From: Streptomyces lasiicapitis | GTDB lineage: Bacteria; Actinomycetota; Actinomycetes; Streptomycetales; Streptomycetaceae | Length of the DNA stretch: 64,000 nucleotides | Reading direction: 5' to 3' | Assembly: GCF_014646335.1 (NCBI RefSeq) | Contig: NZ_BMNG01000001.1 | Span: 364,235-428,234, forward strand | In this document: piece after piece, positions 27,399-34,560 of the stretch | How positions within the stretch are numbered: the first letter of the stretch is position 1 | Layout of the letters: each line of letters starts with the position of its first letter | Program-made: the position numbers and the translations under genes | The notes under the pieces: generated by a model | Databases searched by the model: none | What the model was told of the DNA's origin: nothing | What the model saw: the letters and a program-made list of their open reading frames with translations, nothing else

Positions 27399-29327
27399 AT
27401 GTCTCAAGTGGAACGGCAGCAGTGGGACGTCGTCGTGGTGGGGGCCGGTGGTGCCGGGCTGCGGGCCGCGATCGAGGCGCGCGAGCAGGGCGCCCGCACG
27501 GCGGTGATCTGCAAGTCGCTGTTCGGCAAGGCCCATACGGTGATGGCCGAGGGCGGCATCGCGGCGTCCATGGGCAATGTGAACTCCGGCGACAACTGGC
27601 AGGTGCACTTCCGCGACACCCTGCGCGGCGGGAAGTTCCTCAACCAGTGGCGGATGGCGGAGCTGCACGCCCGCGAGGCGCCCGACCGGGTCTGGGAGCT
27701 GGAGACCTGGGGCGCGCTCTTCGACCGCACGAAGGACGGGCGGATCTCGCAGCGGAACTTCGGCGGGCACGAGTATCCCCGGCTCGCGCACGTCGGCGAC
27801 CGTACGGGACTCGAATTGATCCGTACGCTGCAGCAGAAGATCGTCGCGTTGCAGCAGGAGGACGAGCGTGAATTCGGGGACCACGAAGCCCGGTTGAAGG
27901 TATTCCAGGAATGCACGGTCACCCGCGTCCTCAAGGACGGGGAGCAGGTTAGTGGCGCATTCTGCTACGAGCGGGAGAGCGGCCGCTTCTTCGTCATCGA
28001 GGCGCCGAGCGTGGTGCTCGCCACCGGCGGCATCGGCAAGTCCTTCAAGGTGACGTCGAATTCGTGGGAGTACACGGGCGACGGCCACGCCCTCGCGCTG
28101 CTCGCCGGGGCGCCGCTGCTCAACATGGAGTTCGTGCAGTTCCATCCCACGGGAATGGTGTGGCCGCCCTCGGTGAAAGGCATCCTCGTCACCGAATCCG
28201 TACGCGGGGACGGCGGCGTACTCCGTAATTCCGAGGGCAAGCGCTTCATGTTCGACTACATCCCGGACGTCTTCAAGGAGAAGTACGCGGAGTCCGAGCA
28301 GGAGGGCGACCGCTGGTACGAGGACCCGGACAACAACCGCCGCCCGCCGGAGCTGCTTCCGCGCGACGAGGTGGCGCGGGCCATCAACTCCGAGGTGAAG
28401 GCGGGCCGTGGCTCGCCGCACGGCGGGGTGTTCCTGGACGTGTCGACGCGCATGCCCGCCGAGGTCATCCGGCGCCGATTGCCGTCGATGTACCACCAGT
28501 TCAAGGAGCTCGCCGACGTCGACATCACGGCCGAGGCCATGGAGGTCGGGCCGACCTGTCACTACGTGATGGGCGGCATCGCCGTCGAGTCGGACACGGC
28601 GGCGGCGCGCGGGGTGCCAGGGCTGTTCGCGGCCGGTGAGGTCGCGGGCGGCATGCACGGCTCGAACCGGCTCGGCGGCAACTCGCTCTCCGACCTCCTT
28701 GTGTTCGGCCGGCGGGCCGGTCTGCACGCGGCGCGGTACGCGGGCGAGCAGGACGCCGCGCCCGTGGTGGACGAGGCGCAGGTGGACGCGGCCGCCGCGG
28801 AGGCGCTGCGGCCGTTCAGCGCGGAGGGCCCCGAGGCCGGGGCGACCCCCGAGAACCCGTACACCCTGCACCAGGAACTCCAGCAGACGATGAACGACCT
28901 GGTGGGCATCATCCGCCGCGAGGGCGAGATGGCCGAGGCCCTGGACAAGCTGGCCGACCTGCGCCTTCGGGCCCGCCGGGCCGGGGTCGAGGGGCACCGC
29001 CAGTTCAACCCGGGCTGGCACCTGGCCCTCGACCTGCGCAACATGCTGCTCGTCAGCGAGTGCGTGGCGCGGGCCGCCCTGGAGCGCACGGAGAGCCGCG
29101 GCGGGCACACCCGCGAGGACCACCCCGGCATGGACCGCGACTGGCGCCGCCTCAACCTGCTGTGCCAACTGGCCGACCCCACCGGCGGGTCGGCCGTCAC
29201 GGACCCGGCCCGCGGCCAGATCGACCTCACCCGGGTCACCACCGACCCCATCCGCCCCGACCTGCTCGCCCTCTTCGACAAGGAGGAGCTGGTCAAGTAC
29301 CTCGCCGAAGAGGAGCTCTACGAGTGA
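27399..29327 (+). CDS. sdhA: succinate dehydrogenase / fumarate reductase flavoprotein subunit
   Basis: This 642-residue catalytic subunit oxidises succinate to fumarate with FAD. The dinucleotide-binding loop is VVVVGAGGAGLRAAIEA near the N-terminus. GKAHTVMAEGGIAAS contains the His expected to bind FAD covalently, and FVQFHPTGM and RGDGGVLRN belong to the substrate site. The FAD-closing segment is GLFAAGEVAGGMHGSNRLGG. The ATG at 27399 is preferred to the GTG at 27390, since AAAGGG lies 9 nt before it and the family core begins soon after. It follows sdhC by 19 nt and overlaps sdhB by 4 nt. Confidence 0.94.
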   Translation: MSQVERQQWDVVVVGAGGAGLRAAIEAREQGARTAVICKSLFGKAHTVMAEGGIAASMGNVNSGDNWQVHFRDTLRGGKFLNQWRMAELHAREAPDRVWELETWGALFDRTKDGRISQRNFGGHEYPRLAHVGDRTGLELIRTLQQKIVALQQEDEREFGDHEARLKVFQECTVTRVLKDGEQVSGAFCYERESGRFFVIEAPSVVLATGGIGKSFKVTSNSWEYTGDGHALALLAGAPLLNMEFVQFHPTGMVWPPSVKGILVTESVRGDGGVLRNSEGKRFMFDYIPDVFKEKYAESEQEGDRWYEDPDNNRRPPELLPRDEVARAINSEVKAGRGSPHGGVFLDVSTRMPAEVIRRRLPSMYHQFKELADVDITAEAMEVGPTCHYVMGGIAVESDTAAARGVPGLFAAGEVAGGMHGSNRLGGNSLSDLLVFGRRAGLHAARYAGEQDAAPVVDEAQVDAAAAEALRPFSAEGPEAGATPENPYTLHQELQQTMNDLVGIIRREGEMAEALDKLADLRLRARRAGVEGHRQFNPGWHLALDLRNMLLVSECVARAALERTESRGGHTREDHPGMDRDWRRLNLLCQLADPTGGSAVTDPARGQIDLTRVTTDPIRPDLLALFDKEELVKYLAEEELYE

Positions 29328-30154
29328 GTACGAGTACGACTTCCGGCACGGATTCCGACAGCGGCTCCGCCGCGGGCGCCGACGGAGCCGCGTACGACGC
29401 GCGGTTCCGGGTCTGGCGCGGCGACGTCGAGGGCGGCGACCTGAAGGACTTCACCGTCCGGGTCAACGAGGGCGAGGTGGTCCTCGACATCATCCACCGC
29501 CTCCAGGCCACCCAGGCGCCCGACCTCGCGGTGCGGTGGAACTGCAAGGCGGGCAAGTGCGGTTCGTGCTCCGCCGAGATCAACGGCCGCCCCCGTCTGA
29601 TGTGCATGACCCGCATGTCGGTGTTCGAGCGCGACGACGTCATCACGGTGACGCCGCTGCGCGCGTTCCCGGTGGTGCGGGACCTGGTGACCGACGTCGG
29701 CTTCAACTACACGAAGGCGCGGGAGGTGCCCGCCTTCGTACCGCCGAAGGACCTCGGCCCCGGTGAGTACCGCATGATGCAGGAGGACGTGGACCGCTCC
29801 CAGGAGTTCCGCAAGTGCATCGAGTGCTTCCTGTGTCAGGACACCTGCCATGTGGTGCGTGACCACGAGGAGAACAAGACGGCCTTCGCGGGCCCCCGCT
29901 TCCTGATGCGCGTCGCCGAACTCGACATGCACCCGCTGGACGCCGCCGCGTCCACCGGCCTCGACCGCAAGGCCACCGCCCAGGAGGAGCACGGCCTCGG
30001 CTTCTGCAACATCACCAAGTGCTGCACGGAGGTGTGCCCCGAGGGCATCCGCATCACCGACAACGCGCTGATTCCCTTGAAGGAGCGCGCCGTCGACCGC
30101 AAGTACGACCCGCTGGTCTGGCTGGGGAACAAGATCCGGCGGCGGCCGACGTAG
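29324..30154 (+). CDS. sdhB: succinate dehydrogenase iron-sulfur subunit
   Basis: This 276-residue electron-transfer subunit has three Fe-S clusters. The N-terminal ferredoxin domain carries the 2Fe-2S motif CKAGKCGSCSAEINGRPRLMC. The C-terminal domain has CIECFLCQDTC and later CNITKCCTEVCPEG for the other two clusters. A Ser/Thr/Gly-rich N-terminal lead precedes FRVWRGD. The GTG start at 29324 overlaps the sdhA stop (GTGA), so translation is probably coupled. The frame is open far upstream inside sdhA, but that part is not protein-like. Confidence 0.94.
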   Translation: MSTSTTSGTDSDSGSAAGADGAAYDARFRVWRGDVEGGDLKDFTVRVNEGEVVLDIIHRLQATQAPDLAVRWNCKAGKCGSCSAEINGRPRLMCMTRMSVFERDDVITVTPLRAFPVVRDLVTDVGFNYTKAREVPAFVPPKDLGPGEYRMMQEDVDRSQEFRKCIECFLCQDTCHVVRDHEENKTAFAGPRFLMRVAELDMHPLDAAASTGLDRKATAQEEHGLGFCNITKCCTEVCPEGIRITDNALIPLKERAVDRKYDPLVWLGNKIRRRPT

Positions 30155-30172
30155 GGGTCGCGCGGGGATCCT

Positions 30173-30190
30173 GTGGGGGTAATCCCCCAC
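30173..30190 (+). terminator. probable sdh operon terminator
   Basis: A perfect 7-bp stem GTGGGGG/CCCCCAC with a TAAT loop lies 18 nt after the sdhB stop codon. Partial outer pairing (GGATCC with GGATTC) may extend it. Confidence 0.55.
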
Positions 30191-30249
30191 CCCGGATTCT
30201 CCCGATTGCCTCCATGGTCACGGGCGCGGCGCGGGAACAGCATGGAGGC

Positions 30250-31530
30250 ATGAACCTTCGCGATCTTCGCTCCTCCCGTTCCCGTTCCCGCAGGGGCGCC
30301 CTCGCCCTGGGGCTCGCCGTGGCCACCGTGCTCGCGGTCGGGGCCGCCGCGCCGGTGTCGGCACGCGACACGGGCCACGCGGGCGGCGCCCCGGTGGCGG
30401 GCGGGGTGCGGGCCACGCTGCCCGCGCCCACCGGGCCGCACGCCATCGGTACGTTCTCCACCCGCCTTGTCGACCGCTCCCGGCACGACCCGTGGGTCAC
30501 GTCGGTGCCGTACCGCGAGCTGATGGTGAACGTCTGGTACCCGGCGCGGGCGACCGGCGGGCACGGCGTCGCGCCGTACATGGCGAAGGGCGCCGCCGCG
30601 CGCTGGAACGCCGCCGCGCCGCACGGCATCCCCAAGGGCTCCGTCGACTGGGCGGGCATGCGGACACACGCACGCGAGAAGGCACTCCTCGACAAGGGGG
30701 CCGCGCACGGCGGGAAGCTGCCGGTGCTCGTGTACTCCGCGGGCGCGGGCGACCCCCGCACCTGGGGCACGGCGCTCGTCGAGGAGCTGGCGAGCCGCGG
30801 CTATGTCGTCGTCACCGTCGACCACACCTATGAGTCGCCGGGCGTGCAGTTCCCCGACGGCTCGGTGAAGGACAACAAGCCGCTCCTTGACGCGCTCGCG
30901 CAGACCCCGCAGGAGAAGCTGCCGCAGCTCATGAAGAAGGTGCTCGACGCCCGCGTCGCCGACGACAAGTTCGTGCTCGACCGGCTCGGCTCGCTGCCGC
31001 GCGGCCTGGGCGAGGCGGTCGACCACAAGCGCGTCGGCATGGTCGGGCATTCGGCGGGCGGAATGGCCGCCGCCGAGACGATGTACGAGGACAAGCGCGT
31101 GAAGGCGGGCGTCGACCTGGACGGCACCCTGGAGCACAACTCGGAGCCCAAGGGCACCAACCTCACGCCCGTCGCCCGGCACGGCCTGGACCAGCGGCCG
31201 TTCCTGCTGATGGGGCGCGACGGCAGCGACCACACCAGCGAGCCCTCCTGGGGCGCCTTCTGGAAGCACAGCCCCGGCTGGAAGCGGGACCTGAACCTGC
31301 GCGGCTCCAAGCACCAGACGTACACCGACCTGGCCGCGGTCCTGCCGCAGGCCGGAGTGGGCCGCGACGTGATCGAGGCGAACATCGGCACGGTCGACCC
31401 GGCGCGCGCCACGTCCGCCCAGCGCGCGTACGTCGTCTCGTTCTTCGACCGCTGGCTCGGCGGCCGGGACGACCACCTCCTGGACGGCCCTTCGGACCGC
31501 TTCCCCGAGGTCCGCTTCGTGCGGCCCTAG
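30250..31530 (+). CDS. secreted alpha/beta hydrolase (PAF-acetylhydrolase/lipase-like)
   Basis: This is a 426-residue exported hydrolase. An Arg-rich N-region and hydrophobic core (GALALGLAVATVLAVGAAAP) end in PVSA, a signal peptidase site near residue 38; the Arg-rich start could suit either Sec or Tat export. The mature part has the nucleophile elbow GHSAGG (VGMVGHSAGGMAAAE), an oxyanion-type LVYSAGAGDPRTWGT segment and a likely catalytic His in the SKHQTYTD stretch, in the style of PAF-acetylhydrolase isoform II-like bacterial lipases. The start is uncertain: the ATG at 30250 has GGAGG only 1 nt away, and an in-frame ATG at 30214 also exists without RBS. The substrate is unknown. Confidence 0.75.
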   Translation: MNLRDLRSSRSRSRRGALALGLAVATVLAVGAAAPVSARDTGHAGGAPVAGGVRATLPAPTGPHAIGTFSTRLVDRSRHDPWVTSVPYRELMVNVWYPARATGGHGVAPYMAKGAAARWNAAAPHGIPKGSVDWAGMRTHAREKALLDKGAAHGGKLPVLVYSAGAGDPRTWGTALVEELASRGYVVVTVDHTYESPGVQFPDGSVKDNKPLLDALAQTPQEKLPQLMKKVLDARVADDKFVLDRLGSLPRGLGEAVDHKRVGMVGHSAGGMAAAETMYEDKRVKAGVDLDGTLEHNSEPKGTNLTPVARHGLDQRPFLLMGRDGSDHTSEPSWGAFWKHSPGWKRDLNLRGSKHQTYTDLAAVLPQAGVGRDVIEANIGTVDPARATSAQRAYVVSFFDRWLGGRDDHLLDGPSDRFPEVRFVRP

Positions 31531-31577
31531 CGGCGACGGCGGCTCCCGCCCCGGTCGCGGGCTCTCATGGGCGGCCA

Positions 31578-31583
31578 TACGCT
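31578..31583 (+). promoter_or_regulatory. -10 box for leaderless TPM-domain gene
   Basis: TACGCT lies 7 nt before the GTG at 31591 and argues against the in-frame ATG at 31567. Confidence 0.5.
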
Positions 31584-31590
31584 GCCAAAT

Positions 31591-33711
31591 GTGACGCCGT
31601 CCTCCCGCGCCCCGTCGCACATAGCCGCGCGGGCGGCGGCCGTCGTGCTGTTCCTCGGGTGCTGGCTCCCGCTGTCGGCACCCTCGGTGACCACGGCGTC
31701 CGCCCTGCCCGCCGCGCCCCACCCGCGCGCCGTCCCCGCCGACGACCCGGTGCGGCTCGACCGCGACGGCCAGATCACCGACCGGACCGACGCGCTCGGC
31801 GACCGGCGCCGGGCCGTCACCACCGCCCTCGACCGGCTGTACGACGAGCAGCGGATCCAGTTGTTCGTCGTGTACGTACGTGACTTCTCCGGCCGTTCCG
31901 CGCAGAGCTGGGCCGACGCGACCGCCGAGCGCAACGGGCTCGGGCTCGACGACGTGCTGCTCGCCGTGGCCACCCGGGACCGGCAGTACGCGTACTCGGT
32001 GGACGCCGACTCGCGCCTCACCGACGCCCAGCTCCGGGAGGTCGCCGCCACCGCCGTCGAGCCCGCCCTGCGGGAGAACGACTGGGCGGGCGCCGCCGCC
32101 GGGGCCGCGGACGGGTACGCGGCGGTGCTCGACGGGCGGGCCGTGCCGACACCCGCCGTCACCCCGGGCGAGGCCGATCCGGGCGCCGCGAGCGGGGGCG
32201 GCCGTGACGACGGGGTGGCGGGCGATCTGGTGCTTCCGGTGCTCGCGGCGGGCGTCGCGGGCATCTTCGGGTTCGCCGCGTACCGGCGCCGCAAGCGGCG
32301 CTTCACCTCGCGTACGACACCGGGCCCCGGCGCGGGACCCGGGCTCACGCCGCTGCCCGAACTCGACGCCCGCGCCAAGGCCCTGCTCGTGGAGACCGAC
32401 GACGCCGTGCGCACCAGCACCGAGGAACTCGGCTTCGCCACCGCGCAGTTCGGCGACGAGGCCGTGCGGCCCTTCACGGACGCCCTCTCCTACGCGCGCG
32501 GGGAGCTGACGGCGGCCTTCCGGCTGCGGCAGCAGCTCGACGACGCCTACCCGGAGGACGACGCGACACGGCGCCGCATGCTCGACGAGATCGTGGCGCG
32601 CTGCGAGGAGGCGGGCCGGCGCCTGGACGCGGAGGCCGCCGCCTTCGACCAGTTGCGCGCCCTCGAACGCGAGGCGCCGGCCGCACTCGACCACGCCGAG
32701 ACGACGTTCCAGCAGGTCAGCGCCCGCACCATCGACGCCGAGAGCACGCTCAAGGAGCTGCGCGCCACCTACGCGTTCGGGGCGAGCGAGGCGGTCGTCG
32801 GCCATGTCGCGCAGGCCAAGGACCGGCTCGTGTTCGCGACGACCCACCTCCACCAGGCCCGCGAGGCGGTCGGGGCCGCCGACCACGGCCGGGCCGCCGT
32901 CCACCTGCGCGCGGCCGAGGGCGCCGTCGACCAGGCGGGCACCTTCCTGGCGGCCGTGGAGCGCCTGGCCGGTGAACTCGCCCAGGCCGCACAGCGGTTG
33001 CCGGGCGCCCTCGACGAGGCGGAGGCCGACCTCGCGGAGGCGCGCGGGCTGCTCGCGGGCACCGGCCAGGGCGTGCCGACGGCCGAGCTGCGCGGGCGCG
33101 TGGCCCGGGTCGAGGCCGTCGCCGGTGAGGTGCGGCGGGCCCTCGCCGCGGGCCCGTACGACCCGATCGACGCCCTGCGCCGGGTGGAGGAGGCGGACGC
33201 CGCACTGGACGCGTCCCTCTCCGGCGCGCGCGAACGCGAGAGCGCCGAGGGCCGCGCCCGCTCGCTGCTCGGCCAGGCCCTGCTCACCGCCCGCAGCGCG
33301 GTGGCGGCGGCCACGGACCAGGTCACGACGCACCGCGGCGCGGTGGGCAGCGAGTCCCGGACACGGCTCGCGGAGGCGCGGCGGCACTTGGAGCGGGCGG
33401 AGCAGCTCGCGGACCAGCCCTCCGCCGCCCTCGCCGAGGCCCAGCGCGCCGACTCCCTCGCCCGCGAGGCCCAGGCCCTCGCCGAGCGGGACGTGCGCGC
33501 CTACGGCAATCCGTACGGCGGCCGGGGCGGCGGGACGGGCGGTGCCGTACTCGGCGGGATCGTGCTCGGGCAGATCCTTGGTGGGGTGGGGCGCGGGGGT
33601 CTCGGGGGCGGGACAGGAAGTGGGGGCTTCGGTGGGGGCGGCGGTGGCGGGCCCGGGAGTTTCGGCGGGGGCGGGACGCGGGGGCGCAGGGGCGGAGGCG
33701 GACGGTTCTGA
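31591..33711 (+). CDS. TPM-domain membrane protein with coiled-coil and Gly-rich tail
   Basis: This 706-residue protein starts with a signal peptide (hydrophobic core VVLFLGCWLPLSA). A TPM phosphatase-like domain follows (~45-180), beginning DDPVRLDRDGQITDRT and containing LDRLYDEQRIQLFVVYVRDF. A linker and a membrane helix near residue 220 (VLPVLAAGVAGIFGFAAY) are followed by YRRRKRR. The following ~380 residues are helical, Ala/Glu/Arg-rich and probably coiled-coil. The tail is almost pure Gly with Arg (GGTGSGGFGGGGGG). TPM domains are extracytoplasmic; the helical part would be cytoplasmic. pspA follows after 87 nt, suggesting a shared envelope-stress role. The start is moved from the ATG at 31567 to the GTG at 31591 on promoter spacing. 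Confidence 0.82.
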   Translation: MTPSSRAPSHIAARAAAVVLFLGCWLPLSAPSVTTASALPAAPHPRAVPADDPVRLDRDGQITDRTDALGDRRRAVTTALDRLYDEQRIQLFVVYVRDFSGRSAQSWADATAERNGLGLDDVLLAVATRDRQYAYSVDADSRLTDAQLREVAATAVEPALRENDWAGAAAGAADGYAAVLDGRAVPTPAVTPGEADPGAASGGGRDDGVAGDLVLPVLAAGVAGIFGFAAYRRRKRRFTSRTTPGPGAGPGLTPLPELDARAKALLVETDDAVRTSTEELGFATAQFGDEAVRPFTDALSYARGELTAAFRLRQQLDDAYPEDDATRRRMLDEIVARCEEAGRRLDAEAAAFDQLRALEREAPAALDHAETTFQQVSARTIDAESTLKELRATYAFGASEAVVGHVAQAKDRLVFATTHLHQAREAVGAADHGRAAVHLRAAEGAVDQAGTFLAAVERLAGELAQAAQRLPGALDEAEADLAEARGLLAGTGQGVPTAELRGRVARVEAVAGEVRRALAAGPYDPIDALRRVEEADAALDASLSGARERESAEGRARSLLGQALLTARSAVAAATDQVTTHRGAVGSESRTRLAEARRHLERAEQLADQPSAALAEAQRADSLAREAQALAERDVRAYGNPYGGRGGGTGGAVLGGIVLGQILGGVGRGGLGGGTGSGGFGGGGGGGPGSFGGGGTRGRRGGGGRF

Positions 33712-33798
33712 CCCTCGTACGCAGGACGCGGGACTCATCGTCGTACGCGTACGCATGCGTCTCGCGCGTACGCACAAGGAGAAAGCGAGAAAGCCCTC

Positions 33799-34512
33799 AT
33801 GGCCAAGCAGACCGTCCTCGGGCGCGTGGCGCAGTTGGCGAAGGCCAACATCAACTCCCTCCTCGACCAGGCCGAGGATCCGCAGAAGATGCTGGACCAG
33901 TTGATCCGCGACTACACGGAGAACATCCGGGAGGCCGAGCAGGCCGTGGCGACGACGGTCGGCAATCTGCGGCTCCTGGAGGAGGACCACAAGGAGGACG
34001 TGGCGGCGGCCGCCGAGTGGGGCGGCAAGGCGCTCGCGGCCAGCAAGAAGGCGGACCTGCTGCGGGCGGACGGGAACGCGGCGGAGGCCGACCGGTTCGA
34101 CGGCCTGGCCAAGGTCGCCCTTGGCCGGCAGTTGCAGTCGGAGCGGGAGGCGAAGGACGCCGAGCCGTCGATCGCCGCGCAGTCCGACGTGGTCGGCAGG
34201 CTCAAGGACGGCCTCGACTCGATGAAGATCAAGCTGACGGAACTGCACTCCAAGCGGGACCAGTTGGTGGCCAGGGCGAAGTCGGCGGAGGCGCGGAACC
34301 GGATGCTGGACGCGGCGGGCAGCATCGACGTCCTCGATCCGACGAGCGAGCTGAGCCGGTTCGAGGAGAAGGTGCGGCGGGAGGAGGCGCGGGCGCTCGG
34401 CCGCGAGGAACTCGCCGCCTCCTCGCTGGACGCGCAGTTCGAGCAACTGGACAGCCTGAGCGACACGGCGGAGGTGGCGGCACGGCTCGCCGCGCTCAAG
34501 GCGACGACCTGA
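33799..34512 (+). CDS. pspA: phage shock protein A / IM30 family protein
   Basis: This 237-residue protein is a long antiparallel coiled coil of the ESCRT-III-like PspA/Vipp1 family, which coats and protects damaged membrane. It opens with the amphipathic membrane-binding region KQTVLGRVAQLAKANINSLL, then the typical DQAEDPQKMLDQLIRDYTEN. Long heptad-like Ala/Glu/Lys/Arg segments follow, and near the C-terminus ARALGREELAASSLDAQFEQ. Its position right after the TPM-domain gene suggests they act together. Despite the name there is no sign of phage here. Confidence 0.9.
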   Translation: MAKQTVLGRVAQLAKANINSLLDQAEDPQKMLDQLIRDYTENIREAEQAVATTVGNLRLLEEDHKEDVAAAAEWGGKALAASKKADLLRADGNAAEADRFDGLAKVALGRQLQSEREAKDAEPSIAAQSDVVGRLKDGLDSMKIKLTELHSKRDQLVARAKSAEARNRMLDAAGSIDVLDPTSELSRFEEKVRREEARALGREELAASSLDAQFEQLDSLSDTAEVAARLAALKATT

Positions 34513-34544
34513 GGAGACCGCCCGCGACCACCACTCAGCCCACC

Positions 34545-34560
34545 GAGGCGCGGGCGCCTC
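34545..34560. terminator. small hairpin between convergent genes
   Basis: The stem GAGGCGC/GCGCCTC has a 2-nt loop. It lies 32 nt after pspA and abuts the stop of the convergent phosphatase gene. It is short, so its role is tentative. Confidence 0.35.

Noticed and set aside
29836-34446. 1536-codon open frame on the minus strand
   Set aside because: It is antisense to sdhB, the hydrolase, the TPM-domain gene and pspA, all of which have clear families; the translation has no recognisable motifs.
33799-34512. phage-related region suggested by a phage shock gene
   Set aside because: PspA is a general membrane-stress protein; no integrase, capsid or lysis gene is near.
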